Made by a program: the position numbers and the translations under genes
In this document: positions 17,119 through 27,053 of the stretch, piece after piece
Position numbering within the stretch: position 1 is the first letter of the stretch
Layout of the letters: each line of letters opens with the position of its first letter
Notes under the pieces: model-generated
The model's input: only the letters and a program-made list of their open reading frames with translations
The model's database searches: none
What the model was told of the DNA's origin: nothing
Source of the DNA: G963923945 sp965199175
Lineage (GTDB): Bacteria; Pseudomonadota; Alphaproteobacteria; G963923945
Assembly (NCBI GenBank): GCA_965199175.1
Contig: OZ240684.1
Location: forward strand, 1,612,001-1,676,000
Direction of reading: 5' to 3'
Length of the DNA: 64,000 nt

Positions 17119-18159
17119 TTATGTCTCTTCGGCCTCTGATACCCCGGCTTCAGAGAATGTGTGCATTCCATTATGGCAGGCTGCTGCTGAGCGTAACAAA
17201 AAAACCGCTGTTGCGGCTCCGCTGCCTTCTCCCAGGCGCATATTGAGATCAAGAAGGGGTGTTTTTTCCAGCCGGGTCAATAATCGCCGATGCCCGGGTT
17301 CCTGAGAAACATGACCAATCTGGCAATGATCAAGAAATGTCGGGTCCAAAGCATGGAGAACAGCCGCCGCCGCACAGACCACAAAACCATCCAGCAAAAC
17401 CGGAACACCTGACTGGCGGGCTCCCACCACAGCCCCGGCTATAGCCGCCAGTTCATGGCCACCCAAAAGGCGCAACACCTCCAATGGATCCCCAAGCTTC
17501 CCGGCATGTTGCTGCAATCCGGCGGCCACAACCGCAATCTTACGGGCCACCCCTGAGGAATCAAGACCAGTCCCCGGACCAACCCATTCTTCGGGTGACC
17601 CACCGTAAAGAGCACAGCATAATGCGGCAGCGGCACTGGTGTTGCCAATCCCCATCTCGCCCAGACACAGCAGATCAAACCCGCCATCTATTGTCCCGCG
17701 ACCATATGCCAACGCCTCAGCGCATTCCCGGGAAGTCAGAGCCGGGCCAGAGGTAAAATCACCGCTGGGGCGTCCCGAAGCCATTTCATGGACACGCAAT
17801 TCAGCATCCAGCAATGTTGCCAACTGGTTAATCGCCGCTCCGCCATTGCGAAAATTGGCAATCATCTGCCGGGTCACTTCAGGCGGATAAAGAGATACAT
17901 TATGGGCCGCAACACCATGATTGCCGGCATAAATATTGATGAGAACCCGGTCTGCCCGGGGCTGGTCATTTCCTTGCCAACACGCCATCCAGGCGCATAA
18001 ATCCTCCAACCGCCCAAGCGACCCTAAAGGCTTGGTGAGTTGATCCTGCCGTGCCCGGACGGCAGCAGCAGCAGCAGCATTGCCAGTCACTATATCATTG
18101 AGAAAACCGCGAAACTGAGAAATACTCTCTGGCATATCAATCAACATATCTTCTGTCAT
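17119..18159 (-). CDS. cobT: nicotinate-nucleotide-dimethylbenzimidazole phosphoribosyltransferase
   Basis: CobT (called CobU in the Pseudomonas denitrificans naming) makes alpha-ribazole phosphate, the lower ligand of cobalamin, from dimethylbenzimidazole and nicotinate mononucleotide. The 346-residue protein has the expected order of motifs: DQLTKPLGSLGRLEDL, INIYAGNHGVAAHNVSLYP, FRNGGAAINQL, GEMGIGNTSAAAAL, GPGTGLDSSGV, and LLDGFVVCAAAAVLHAL, with the catalytic Glu region near the end (MRLGEGSGAATAV). It is divergently placed from cobS across a 356-base spacer, with the two lower-ligand steps side by side. The AT-rich sequence just downstream contains further short repeats. Confidence 0.96.
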   Translation of the reverse strand: MTEDMLIDMPESISQFRGFLNDIVTGNAAAAAAVRARQDQLTKPLGSLGRLEDLCAWMACWQGNDQPRADRVLINIYAGNHGVAAHNVSLYPPEVTRQMIANFRNGGAAINQLATLLDAELRVHEMASGRPSGDFTSGPALTSRECAEALAYGRGTIDGGFDLLCLGEMGIGNTSAAAALCCALYGGSPEEWVGPGTGLDSSGVARKIAVVAAGLQQHAGKLGDPLEVLRLLGGHELAAIAGAVVGARQSGVPVLLDGFVVCAAAAVLHALDPTFLDHCQIGHVSQEPGHRRLLTRLEKTPLLDLNMRLGEGSGAATAVFLLRSAAACHNGMHTFSEAGVSEAEET

Positions 18160-18515
18160 AATCAGCTCAGGTTGCGTGGCAGAGAACAGAGTCTATGCAC
18201 CGCCGGATTGATCACGGTCTGCCCTTGTGCAAACAGGGAAAAACACTCAAAAAAAAATCTAAAATCCAAAAAACACGTATAAAAAAAACACGTAATAAAA
18301 GCACGTATCACATATCATCACGTATCAGGAATCAGGTCATTGACATGACCCACAGCATATATCATCTGCTCTTGCACAGCGTGAGCACTCACTTTTACAA
18401 ATTAAAAAGGTTCAATACGTTACTTACGTTAAGAACATGACCCCCGAAACAATGAAGAGCATCATACGGCCAGGCACAGTACAAAGATGCGATTCAAAGA
18501 TGAAGGTGAAAATCA
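18160..18515. other. divergent cobT-cobS spacer
   Basis: The 356-base spacer must hold the promoters for cobT (-) and cobS (+). It contains a run of degenerate 'acacgta/cacgtat' units at about 18275-18330 and an AT-rich segment near 18395-18430. I looked for the conserved B12-box core of cobalamin riboswitches on both strands and did not find it, so I call no riboswitch. No gene is supported. Confidence 0.5.
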
Positions 18516-19364
18516 GTGGCTGGTAAAACCGAAAAAAACACCCAATCAACCAGCAAGCACTCCGAAGGGCGGACCTCTGCCTTGTCAGGTCCTGAGAGTT
18601 GGCGAGCCACCGGAGCAACCTGGAAACGCTCCATCCTCATCGCCGGATCTTTCTTAACCTGCCTTCCCTGGCCACTGCCTGAGGGACGTATAACCAAGTC
18701 TGCCCATCGGGAATCGGTACGTGCCTTCCCGTTGATTGGTCTGGTGATTGCTGTTCTGGGATGCCTGGTCTTGTGGCCATTATCCCTGCTTGGTCTGTCT
18801 CCCCTGGCCGCCAGCCTGGCTGCATTGGCTTTCATGGCTGTTCTGACTGGCGGCCTGCATGAAGATGGCCTTGCTGATAGTGCTGATGGTTTGTTTGGCG
18901 GCGATACCCCGGCTCAACGTCTGGCGTTGATGCGCCAGGGCACCATTGGTGCTTACGGAACCTTAGCACTGATTTTCTCGGTTGCCCTGCGGGCGGCTCT
19001 GCTGGCAAGCCTTGATATATCCGATATGATTGCGGCTGTTCTGGCCGCTGTATCAGCCTCGCGGGCCGCGCCCGTCATCCTGGCCCGGCGTATGAAGCCA
19101 ATCCGAACCGATGGCCTGGCCGCCAATCTGGGGATTCCCCCTGCTGATTCTTGTCACGTTGCCCTGATTTTAGCGGCGATTTTTCTCTTTCTTTTTTTGG
19201 GACCATCGGCCACTATTCTGGCCATCCTCATAACCGGCGGGATGCTGTATAGCCTGGAATATCTCGCCAAAACCCGTCTTGGCGGAATCACCGGTGATAT
19301 CATGGGCGCAGGACAACAGCTAACCGAAATCTCTGTTCTTCTGGCCGCCGCCATGATTTTATAA
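18516..19364 (+). CDS. cobS: adenosylcobinamide-GDP ribazoletransferase (cobalamin synthase)
   Basis: CobS (CobV in P. denitrificans naming; not the chelatase CobS) joins adenosylcobinamide-GDP to alpha-ribazole, the final assembly step, in the inner membrane. The protein has an opening FLTCLPWPLP, then several hydrophobic helices and the metal-binding signature GGLHEDGLADSADGLFGG, followed by RLALMRQGTIGAYGTLAL. The end has GDIMGAGQQLTEI. The start is probably the GTG at 18516, preceded by AAGGTGA; this gives a 40-residue hydrophilic N-terminal extension. Length 282 is slightly longer than usual. Confidence 0.95.
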   Translation: MAGKTEKNTQSTSKHSEGRTSALSGPESWRATGATWKRSILIAGSFLTCLPWPLPEGRITKSAHRESVRAFPLIGLVIAVLGCLVLWPLSLLGLSPLAASLAALAFMAVLTGGLHEDGLADSADGLFGGDTPAQRLALMRQGTIGAYGTLALIFSVALRAALLASLDISDMIAAVLAAVSASRAAPVILARRMKPIRTDGLAANLGIPPADSCHVALILAAIFLFLFLGPSATILAILITGGMLYSLEYLAKTRLGGITGDIMGAGQQLTEISVLLAAAMIL

Positions 19365-19440
19365 TCTTTTTTTTCAGTACAGATTAAAGTGCAGATATAA
19401 ATTAAAGTGCAGATGTAAAAAGTGCAGATCTATCAGTATC
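19365..19440. repeat. degenerate 'ttaaagtgcagat' repeats between cobS and the cobC-cobU fusion
   Basis: The unit around 'attaaagtgcagat' recurs three to four times imperfectly between 19378 and 19432. No gene or clear terminator is seen in the 158-base gap. Confidence 0.6.
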
Positions 19441-19522
19441 CTCTTTTTCTGCGCCGTCTTTTTTTTAGTCTTTAATGTTCAGCTTTGATTAAAGTTTCTT
19501 AAAGACTGAGTGCCGCTTTTTC

Positions 19523-20851
19523 ATGTCTGAATCTCCCGATCACCGGACAGTCCGTTTCTGGCTTATCCGTCATGCACCCGTTATAAACATACAGAGCCGG
19601 TTTCCTGATGCGCAGGGGGATGCTGATCTTTCCGACAAAGCCACCCTTGGGACCCTTGCTGATGCTCTTGGGGGTGATGCCCTTTGGGTCACCAGCCCCT
19701 GGCCAAGGGCTCGCCAAACGGCCGAAGCCTTATTAAGCATATGCGGCAGATCTTCGGCCGGGATTATTCCGGAGCATCGCTTCACCGAGCAAAATTTCGG
19801 TCTGTGGGCCGGGTTGAGCCACCATCAGGCGGCCCGGAAAAATCCGGGCCTCTATCGGGAATTCTGGAAAGACCCGGCTCAAACCACCCCGCCTGAGGGC
19901 GAATCCTTTGCCACCCAGATCAAGCGGGTCAAAGATGGCCTGCGTAGCCTGATGATGAACCGGTTATCGGTATCGCAATCCTTTGTCAAAACAGGCCGGA
20001 AAAACCAAAAAACGCCCCACCGAAAGAATCATCCCCCCCGGGACACAATCATCACTCCCCAGACCCCGGCAACCAATATCGTTATCATCACCCATGCCGG
20101 AACCATTCGGGCGGCTTTGGCAACCGCTTTGGAGTGCTCAGCACAATCAGCCCTTCATTTCCACCTCGATTGCTTATCTTTAACATGTCTGGATTGCTGG
20201 ATTGATGATCCGGCCACCTTGTCAACGAACGGGTCACCAGCCGGTTGGAAAGTGGATCAGGTCAATCACCGTTATCCATCCGGTCTTTCCTCCCCATCCA
20301 CAATCGCGCGATCAGGAGTGACGTTGGTTTTTGGCGGCATCCGCTCAGGGAAAAGTGCCCATGCCGAGTCGCTCATTTTGCAGATCACCGGAAAAGATCA
20401 AACACCGATTTATATCGCCACTGCTGATCCGGCATTGTCAGCAACCGACCAACAGATGCAAAAGCGTATTGAACATCATCGTCAACGGCGTGGAAATCGC
20501 TGGCGATTGATTGAGGAACCAGATCATCTTCCCGAATGTCTCAAGGCTCTGGCGGCAGATCAGGAATCATCCCCCCCCATTCTCATTGACAGCATTACCT
20601 TGTGGCTGGCCAACCGGATCACCAAAAATACGATGATTGAGTCCGAAATTGACCAGCTGTGTCAGGCGTTGACCCAAACCCGGAGTCCGGTCATTCTGGT
20701 TTCTGATGAAGTCGGTCTGGGTGGTGTTGCCGCTCATCGGGCGGCCCGGGACTTTGCTGACCAGGTCGGGCACCTGAATGCCCGTTTAGCAGATTTGTGT
20801 GACCGGGTTATTCTGGTAACAGCCGGTCTGGCGACAACGCTCAAGACCTGA
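19523..20851 (+). CDS. cobU: CobC-like phosphatase fused to CobU adenosylcobinamide kinase/guanylyltransferase
   Basis: Two cobalamin activities lie in one 442-residue frame. Residues 10-220 are a histidine phosphatase: WLIRHAPV (catalytic His17), TSPWPRARQTAEAL, EQNFGLWAGL, and the second catalytic His191 in IITHAGTI. This fits CobC, which removes phosphate from alpha-ribazole phosphate. From about 265 the frame is CobU/CobP: the P-loop FGGIRSGKSAHAE (GGIRSGKS at 271-278), YIATADP, and VSDEVGLGGV. CobU phosphorylates adenosylcobinamide and then transfers GMP. A Lys/Pro-rich insertion (about 150-183) interrupts the phosphatase domain. The ATG at 19523 follows the repeat-containing gap. Confidence 0.92.
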   Translation: MSESPDHRTVRFWLIRHAPVINIQSRFPDAQGDADLSDKATLGTLADALGGDALWVTSPWPRARQTAEALLSICGRSSAGIIPEHRFTEQNFGLWAGLSHHQAARKNPGLYREFWKDPAQTTPPEGESFATQIKRVKDGLRSLMMNRLSVSQSFVKTGRKNQKTPHRKNHPPRDTIITPQTPATNIVIITHAGTIRAALATALECSAQSALHFHLDCLSLTCLDCWIDDPATLSTNGSPAGWKVDQVNHRYPSGLSSPSTIARSGVTLVFGGIRSGKSAHAESLILQITGKDQTPIYIATADPALSATDQQMQKRIEHHRQRRGNRWRLIEEPDHLPECLKALAADQESSPPILIDSITLWLANRITKNTMIESEIDQLCQALTQTRSPVILVSDEVGLGGVAAHRAARDFADQVGHLNARLADLCDRVILVTAGLATTLKT

Positions 20852-20904
20852 CCAATTTCCTGCCGGGCTGATATATCTGCTGGATTGGTGTTTCCCGAAT
20901 TGAT

Positions 20905-20977
20905 ATCTCACTGTCTTAATTTCACTGTCTTAATTTCATTGTGCTTAATCTCACTGGCTTAACCTCACCGTCTTAAC
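20905..20977. repeat. degenerate 'ctcactgtcttaattt' repeats before cobW
   Basis: Five imperfect copies of a 14-17-bp unit of the form 'tcactgtcttaattt' fill most of the gap between the cobC-cobU fusion and cobW. They leave no conserved promoter that I can recognise. Confidence 0.7.
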
Positions 20978-21007
20978 TGCATCCCTCTTTAGAAAGATTC
21001 TTCCCTT

Positions 21008-22087
21008 ATGACTGTGACATCCTCTCTTACTCCTGCATCGAAACGCATTCCCTCCACCATTATCACCGGTTTTCTGGGGGCAGGGAAAACCAGCCTTATT
21101 CGTCATGTGGTGGAGCAAGCCGGACGCCGCATTGCTCTTATTGTCAATGAATTTGGCGAAATGGGTGTCGATGGCTCTGTATTGCGTGGCTGTGGTTTTG
21201 CCGACTGCCATGAGGATGATATTGTTGAATTAGCCAATGGCTGTATTTGCTGTACAGTGGCTGAGGACTTCCTGCCGACCATTGAAAAATTGCTGGAGCG
21301 GCCCGTCCCACCAGAACATATCATTATTGAAACCTCTGGCCTGGCTCTGCCCATGCCGCTGGTCCGTGCCTTTTCATGGCCCGAAGTGCGGGACCGGGTC
21401 ATCATCAATGGTGTGATTGCGGTAATTGATGCTCCGGCGGTGGCTCAGGGAAATTTTGCCCGTGATCATGCCGCCCTTTCCCGACAACGGGACGCTGACC
21501 CGGCCCTTGATCATCGCTCCAGCCTGGCTGAGTTATTCGATGATCAAATCTCTTGTGCTGATCTGGTGATCCTCAACAAAACGGATCTACTGGAACCCGG
21601 GGATATTGATACATCTGAGAAAATCGTATCCGGACATCTGCGACCCGGAACCGGAATCATCAAAGCCCGGAATGCCCATATTGATCCCCGCCTGATCCTT
21701 GGTCTTGAGGCGACCACGGCCAATGATCCGGGTTCTGCTGGTGACTCTACTGATGAGTCTATAGATGATCATCATGACCATCATGATCATGATGCCTTTA
21801 CCAGCCTGCATATCCCGCTGCCGGTTATTGATGATCCTGCCGCTTTAGCCACCCGTATCTCTGCGGCGGCCCGTTCTCAAAATCTTTTTCGTATTAAGGG
21901 GTTTGCCCATGTCAAAGGCAAGGCAATGCGGCTGATTGTGCAAGGAGTGGGAGACCGGGTTGATCATTATTTTGGTCATCCCTGGGGTAAAGATGAAGAT
22001 AAAACCGGTTCCCTGGTCGCCATCGGACCGGCCGGTATCGATTCCCAGACAGTGCACCGCATCCTGACCGGCCCGGAACCATCATAA
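21008..22087 (+). CDS. cobW: CobW family GTPase / metal chaperone
   Basis: The COG0523 GTPase of 359 residues has Walker A TGFLGAGKTS (after TI), the EFGEMGVDGSVL strand, the metal-binding CxCC motif in NGCICCTV, and NKTDLLEPGD as the guanine-specificity motif. A His/Asp-rich segment (DDHHDHHDHD) precedes the C-terminal CobW_C domain, which has FRIKGFAHVKG. CobW is thought to supply cobalt to the chelatase during aerobic cobalamin synthesis, and cobN is the next gene downstream, which supports this. The ATG at 21008 is the natural start although its ribosome-binding site is weak. Confidence 0.93.
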   Translation: MTVTSSLTPASKRIPSTIITGFLGAGKTSLIRHVVEQAGRRIALIVNEFGEMGVDGSVLRGCGFADCHEDDIVELANGCICCTVAEDFLPTIEKLLERPVPPEHIIIETSGLALPMPLVRAFSWPEVRDRVIINGVIAVIDAPAVAQGNFARDHAALSRQRDADPALDHRSSLAELFDDQISCADLVILNKTDLLEPGDIDTSEKIVSGHLRPGTGIIKARNAHIDPRLILGLEATTANDPGSAGDSTDESIDDHHDHHDHDAFTSLHIPLPVIDDPAALATRISAAARSQNLFRIKGFAHVKGKAMRLIVQGVGDRVDHYFGHPWGKDEDKTGSLVAIGPAGIDSQTVHRILTGPEPS

Positions 22088-22301
22088 GTATCCCGGATTT
22101 TTCTTTGTAATCCTTGACTGGTGAGGGCCGATACAAACATCCGGCTGACGATTATTCCCCACCATTCAGGCTCATATCAAAGAAAAACAGCCCGATTTCG
22201 TTCACCAGCCTCCCTTAATTCAGGGAAAATCATCATCACGGACTGGCTATTCATGCGCCTGTACATCCATCCCCTTAGCCCCCCTATACAGATTTTAAAC
22301 C

Positions 22302-25300
22302 ATGCATCTTCTGGCGACCCAACCAGGACAGATTGAGAGCGGAAAAGCGGTTGATCTCGGCCAGACACCGGCTGAGATTGTTATCCTGAGTGCTGCGGAT
22401 AGTGACTTAAGCTGTCTTGCCGCTGCCCAGGCGCGACGTCTGGCCGAAGATCCGTCTGCCCCCAGCTTACGTTTGGCGCATCTGCTGCATCTCAGCCACA
22501 ATTATACGGTTGATCTCTATGTTGAAACCGTCATTGATCAGGCCAGGCTGATTTTGGTGCGCTTACTCGGTGGGCTGGCATATTGGCCTTACGGGGTTGA
22601 AAAACTGGTCGAATCAACCAAACAAAGCGGGGCATTTCTGGCGTTGGTTCCCGGTGATGATCAACCGGATACCGCCCTGATCGGGAGATCTAACCTGCCA
22701 CCGGATGCTCTGCACCGGCTCTGGCAATACGGCGTTCAGGGCGGGGTTGATAATGCCGTTGAATGTCTGCGTTATGCCGCCACCCTGATCACCACGCCAG
22801 CCATTGAAACGCCATCTGAGACTCCATTGGCTGCCTCGCAATGCTCAAAACACCCGACAATCCCATCTCCTCCAACCACTGCACAGCAACAAGATCCCCA
22901 TCAAAAAAGTCATATCCAGCAAGACCGTCCCGGCCAGAATTGGCGGGAGCCACGCCCCCTGCCACGGGCTGGATTTTATACTGCTGATTCCCGGATGATC
23001 CAAACCACAGGCCATGATCTTGATATCATCACCAGGAGATGGGACCCACAGCGACCAAAAGCAGCCCTCCTCTTCTATCGGGCTTTGGCTCAATCGGCTG
23101 ATACCGCCGTCATTGATGCTCTGATCACCGCCCTGGATCAGGCCGGTCTTGATACCCTGCCTATTTACGTCACCAGCTTGAAAGACCCGGTTGCCGCCGC
23201 CCTGGTTTCGGAAACCTTAGCCACCCATCCGCCTGATATCATCCTCAACGCTGTTGCTTTTGCGGTTGGCCAACCAGGTGGAAGTCACGAAACTCCTTAT
23301 TCCGGGACCGATTGCCCGATCCTGCAAGTGGTTTTCGCCGGACGGGATCAGGAAACCTGGCACCAGGACCCTCAGGGGCTTCCGGCCCGCGATATAACCA
23401 TGCATGTCGCTTTGCCCGAAATTGACGGACGTCTGCTCAGCCGCGCGGTTGCTTTCAAGCAACATCATCGGCGCGATACCGCCACGCAATGCGATATCAC
23501 ATGTTATCAACCCCTGAAAGATCGTGTGGATTTTGTTGCTGAACTGGCCGCCGCCTGGGCCAATCTGCGCCGCACCCCCTGTCCCCAACGTCGCATTGCC
23601 CTGATCCTTGCCAATTATCCGAATCGCGATGGACGACTGGGCAACGGTGTCGGCCTGGACGCCCCGGAAGCAACAGTCGATATCCTGAGGGCGCTCGACA
23701 ATGCCGGATACCGCATCACGGATATCCCGGAAAACGGCGATACCCTGATTGCCCGCCTGAAGGCCGGTCCAACCAATGATTACCGGCGTCTGACCGAACG
23801 CAAAATCCGGCATATCCTGCCATTGACCACGTATCAGGATTATTTTGCAACCATGCCACAACCGGTCCGGGATGCCGTCACCATGCGTTGGGGAAAACCA
23901 GATACAGACCCATTCTACCAGGCTGATCGCCAGGGTTTTGCGATTGCAGCAATACAGATGGGACAGGCGATTATTGGTCTGCAACCAGCCCGGGGCTACA
24001 ATATCGACCCGGAAGGCAGTTACCACGACCCGGCTTTGGTCCCGCCCCATTCTTATCTGGCTTTTTATTGCTGGCTGCGGCGGGTCATGAAATGCCATGC
24101 CGTGGTTCATGTCGGGAAACATGGCAATCTGGAATGGTTACCGGGTAAAGCTCTGGCTTTGAGTCAATCCTGCTTTCCTGAGGTTGCCCTTGGTCCGATG
24201 CCGCATCTTTATCCCTTTATTGTCAATGATCCTGGTGAAGGCATCCAGGCCAAACGCCGGACAGCAGCAACGGTGGTCGATCATTTAACCCCGGCATTAA
24301 CCCGGGCCGGCAGCTACGGACCTCAGGCCGAGATCGAAGCATTGGCCGATGAATATTTCGAAGCCAGCACAACCGATCCACGGCGTCTTGCGCCCTTACG
24401 TGACCAAATCCGTGATCTTCTGACCTCAACCGGCCTGGATATTGACTGTGGAATCGACCGGGAGGAATCCACCAGGTCGGCTTTGGCGAAGCTTGATTCG
24501 TATCTGTGCGAACTCAAAGAGATGCAGATTCGTGATGGTCTGCATATTTTTGGACGCTCCCCCAGGGGACCTTTGCTGGAAACGCTTCTGCGCGCCCTGG
24601 TCCGGTTGCCGCGCGGCAACGGGGAGGGAGTGAATCAATCTCTCACACGGGCATTGGCCAAAGATCTGGGTTTGTCTTTTGATCCTCTTGATTGCGATTT
24701 AGGAGCAGCCTGGAACGGGAAACGGCCCCATATTCTTACCGATATGTCGGCTATCGAAGACGTTGAAGATGAGAAACCCGGTCCCTGGCGTCTCACCGGT
24801 GATACCGTTGAGCGGCTGGAAATTCTGGCTCTGGCCCTGATCACCGGGAAAACCCATCCCCGCAAAACCTGGCGGGAAACCCGGAAAGTTCTTGATTGGA
24901 TCAATCGTGACCTCCGCCCCCTGGTTCAGAGCTGTGGACCCGAAGAAATGCGTGGTCTGCTGACCGGGCTGGATGGTCGCTTTGTGCCTCCGGGACCTTC
25001 AGGAGCCCCGACCCGGGGCCGGCTTGATGTTTTGCCAACCGGGCGTAATTTTTATTCGGTCGATACCCGGTCGGTTCCGACCCCGGCGGCCTGGGAACTC
25101 GGATGGAAATCGGCCAGCCGCCTGGTGGAACACCATGCCCAACAGCATGGCGACTGGCCACAGCGTCTGGCGATTACCGCCTGGGGGACCAGCAATATGC
25201 GCACCGGCGGCGATGATATTGCTCAGGCCCTTGCCCTGATCGGAGCCAAACCATGCTGGGATGATTCCTCACGCCGGGTTTCCGGGTTTGAGATTCTGCC

Positions 25301-26264
25301 CGCCGATATCCTGGGCCGACCCCGGGTTGATGTCATGCTGCGCATTTCCGGCTTCTTCCGTGATGCCTTTCCCCATTTGATTGATCTGTTTGATGCCGCC
25401 AGCAATGCGGTGGCTGCTCTGGATGAATCTGCGGATATCAATCCATTGGCCGCCACATTCAAAAAAGACGCCGCCTTTCTGGAAACCAAAGGCCGCAGCC
25501 CGGACCAGGCCCGCCACCAGGCCGCAGCCCGGGTCTTCGGATCCCGTCCGGGTGCCTATGGGGCTGGTCTGCAAGCACTGATTGATGAGCGGGGCTGGCA
25601 GGATGCAGGGGATCTTGCCCGGGCCTACCTCGCCTGGGGAGGCTATGCTTACGGCGGGGACCGGAACGGGACGGCGGCTCATGACCTTTTTGCCCAACGT
25701 CTAAGCGCCATCGAAGTGGTTGTGCAAAACCAGGATAATCGTGAGCATGACCTGCTTGACAGCGATGATTATTACCAATTTGAAGGCGGTATCTCAGCAG
25801 CCGTTGAGCATCTCTCCGGACAGGAACCCACTCAGTATCACCTGGATCATACCCGACCATTTTCACCGCGTATCTATAGCTTATCTGAGGAAATATCCCG
25901 GGTTTTACGCGGACGGGCAATCAATCCCAAATGGATCAGCGGCGTGATGCGCCACGGCTATAAAGGAGCCTTTGAAATGGCCGCAACGATTGATTATCTG
26001 TTTGCCTTTGCGGCCACCACCTCTTGTGTTCAAAATCATCATTTCGATGCGATTTATCAGGCTTATTTTCTCGATGATACGGTCCGGGAATTTCTGCAAA
26101 ACACCAACCCGGACGCCCTGGCTGAAATGAGTGAACGGCTGAAAGAAGCCATTGACCGGGCCTTATGGCAACCCCGGAGCAACAGTGCCCATGCGGTGCT
26201 GGATGAACTCAAAAAAGTCCGCCCAACCCCCGGGAGCAAAAAATCCATCCGTGCCAATCCCTGA
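22302..26264 (+). CDS. cobN: cobaltochelatase subunit CobN
   Basis: CobN is the large substrate-binding subunit that inserts cobalt into hydrogenobyrinic acid a,c-diamide in the late-insertion (aerobic) route. The frame is 1320 residues, within the family range. It follows CobN throughout: early LLHLSHNYTVDLYVETVIDQARLILVRLLGGLAYWPYG pattern in short form, central HVGKHGNLEWLPGKALALS (a family hallmark), YPFIVNDPGEGIQAKRR, and late GGYAYGG with the MAATIDYLFAFAATT region. No AAA+ partner genes (cobS/cobT chelatase type, or bchI/bchD-like) are visible here, so they must lie elsewhere or be replaced. The segment at about residues 165-220 is a low-complexity Pro/Ser/Gln-rich insertion. Confidence 0.95.
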   Translation: MHLLATQPGQIESGKAVDLGQTPAEIVILSAADSDLSCLAAAQARRLAEDPSAPSLRLAHLLHLSHNYTVDLYVETVIDQARLILVRLLGGLAYWPYGVEKLVESTKQSGAFLALVPGDDQPDTALIGRSNLPPDALHRLWQYGVQGGVDNAVECLRYAATLITTPAIETPSETPLAASQCSKHPTIPSPPTTAQQQDPHQKSHIQQDRPGQNWREPRPLPRAGFYTADSRMIQTTGHDLDIITRRWDPQRPKAALLFYRALAQSADTAVIDALITALDQAGLDTLPIYVTSLKDPVAAALVSETLATHPPDIILNAVAFAVGQPGGSHETPYSGTDCPILQVVFAGRDQETWHQDPQGLPARDITMHVALPEIDGRLLSRAVAFKQHHRRDTATQCDITCYQPLKDRVDFVAELAAAWANLRRTPCPQRRIALILANYPNRDGRLGNGVGLDAPEATVDILRALDNAGYRITDIPENGDTLIARLKAGPTNDYRRLTERKIRHILPLTTYQDYFATMPQPVRDAVTMRWGKPDTDPFYQADRQGFAIAAIQMGQAIIGLQPARGYNIDPEGSYHDPALVPPHSYLAFYCWLRRVMKCHAVVHVGKHGNLEWLPGKALALSQSCFPEVALGPMPHLYPFIVNDPGEGIQAKRRTAATVVDHLTPALTRAGSYGPQAEIEALADEYFEASTTDPRRLAPLRDQIRDLLTSTGLDIDCGIDREESTRSALAKLDSYLCELKEMQIRDGLHIFGRSPRGPLLETLLRALVRLPRGNGEGVNQSLTRALAKDLGLSFDPLDCDLGAAWNGKRPHILTDMSAIEDVEDEKPGPWRLTGDTVERLEILALALITGKTHPRKTWRETRKVLDWINRDLRPLVQSCGPEEMRGLLTGLDGRFVPPGPSGAPTRGRLDVLPTGRNFYSVDTRSVPTPAAWELGWKSASRLVEHHAQQHGDWPQRLAITAWGTSNMRTGGDDIAQALALIGAKPCWDDSSRRVSGFEILPADILGRPRVDVMLRISGFFRDAFPHLIDLFDAASNAVAALDESADINPLAATFKKDAAFLETKGRSPDQARHQAAARVFGSRPGAYGAGLQALIDERGWQDAGDLARAYLAWGGYAYGGDRNGTAAHDLFAQRLSAIEVVVQNQDNREHDLLDSDDYYQFEGGISAAVEHLSGQEPTQYHLDHTRPFSPRIYSLSEEISRVLRGRAINPKWISGVMRHGYKGAFEMAATIDYLFAFAATTSCVQNHHFDAIYQAYFLDDTVREFLQNTNPDALAEMSERLKEAIDRALWQPRSNSAHAVLDELKKVRPTPGSKKSIRANP

Positions 26265-26417
26265 GCCTGGTTTTTACGTTCTGAGATAATCCGGTCATAA
26301 TGGGTGGTGTTCTTATCAAAGATTTTATTATAAAAACTCTCTGTTGAACATATTTCTCTTTTACAGATATTCAGAACTCGGTTTTAAAAATTCTTACAAA
26401 TTCTTCTTATAAATTCT

Positions 26418-27053
26418 ATGTCAAAAAATCCTCCAGACTCAGACAAACCAACGGAAAGTGATTCCGAACGCCACCAACGTAAAATGCGCCATCGCAAGGC
26501 TGCGTTTGATAAAAGAGTGGCGGAGCGCAATCAGGAAAAAGGTCTGCTGATTGTCCATACCGGACCTGGAAAAGGAAAATCCTCAGCAGCTTTCGGCATG
26601 GCGCTGCGCTGTCTTGGCCACCAGATGAAGGTCGGGGTGGTTCAATTCATCAAAGGAGCCTGGGAAACCGGAGAAGCCAAATTATTTGCTCAGTTTCCTG
26701 ATCTGATTGATTTTCGCCAGATGGGCGAAGGCTTCACCTGGGAAACCCAAAACCGTGAGAAGGATATTGCCACCGCCGAAACCGCCTGGTCACAGGCCCG
26801 TAAGATGATTGATGATCCGGCCTACCAAATGATTATTCTGGATGAAATCAATATTGCTCTGCGTTACGACTATCTTGATCTGGAAAAGGTTCTGACTGTC
26901 CTGAATAATCGCCGGGCCGACCTTCATATTGTCTGCACCGGACGCAATGCCAAACCGGAAATGATCGATGCTGCCGATTTAGCAACTGAAATGACATTGC
27001 TCAAACACCCTTTCCGGGCCGGCATCAAAGCCCAGGCCGGGGTTGAATATTGA
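26418..27053 (+). CDS. cobO: cob(I)yrinic acid a,c-diamide adenosyltransferase
   Basis: CobO (BtuR family) transfers the adenosyl group of ATP to the reduced cobalt of the corrin ring. The 211-residue protein has a charged, hydrophilic N-terminus, then the modified P-loop VHTGPGKGKSSAAFG (GPGKGKSS at 49-56), VGVVQFIKGAWETGE, IILDEINIALRYDYL (Walker B-like) and CTGRNAKPEMIDAADL. The end has KHPFRAGIKAQAGVEY, with the terminal Tyr typical for the family. It follows cobN after about 150 bases that contain imperfect 'aaattctt' repeats running up to the start codon. Confidence 0.96.
   Translation: MSKNPPDSDKPTESDSERHQRKMRHRKAAFDKRVAERNQEKGLLIVHTGPGKGKSSAAFGMALRCLGHQMKVGVVQFIKGAWETGEAKLFAQFPDLIDFRQMGEGFTWETQNREKDIATAETAWSQARKMIDDPAYQMIILDEINIALRYDYLDLEKVLTVLNNRRADLHIVCTGRNAKPEMIDAADLATEMTLLKHPFRAGIKAQAGVEY

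Noticed and set aside
18160..22301. Cobalamin riboswitch upstream of cobT/cobS, cobW or cobN
   Set aside because: I looked for the conserved B12-box core and the adjoining GCC/GGC paired elements on both strands in the spacers and found no convincing match. A covariance-model search would be decisive.
23217..24122. 301-codon antisense frame within cobN
   Set aside because: It lies wholly opposite a well-supported gene and its product matches no family. Long antisense frames are common in GC-rich third-position coding DNA.
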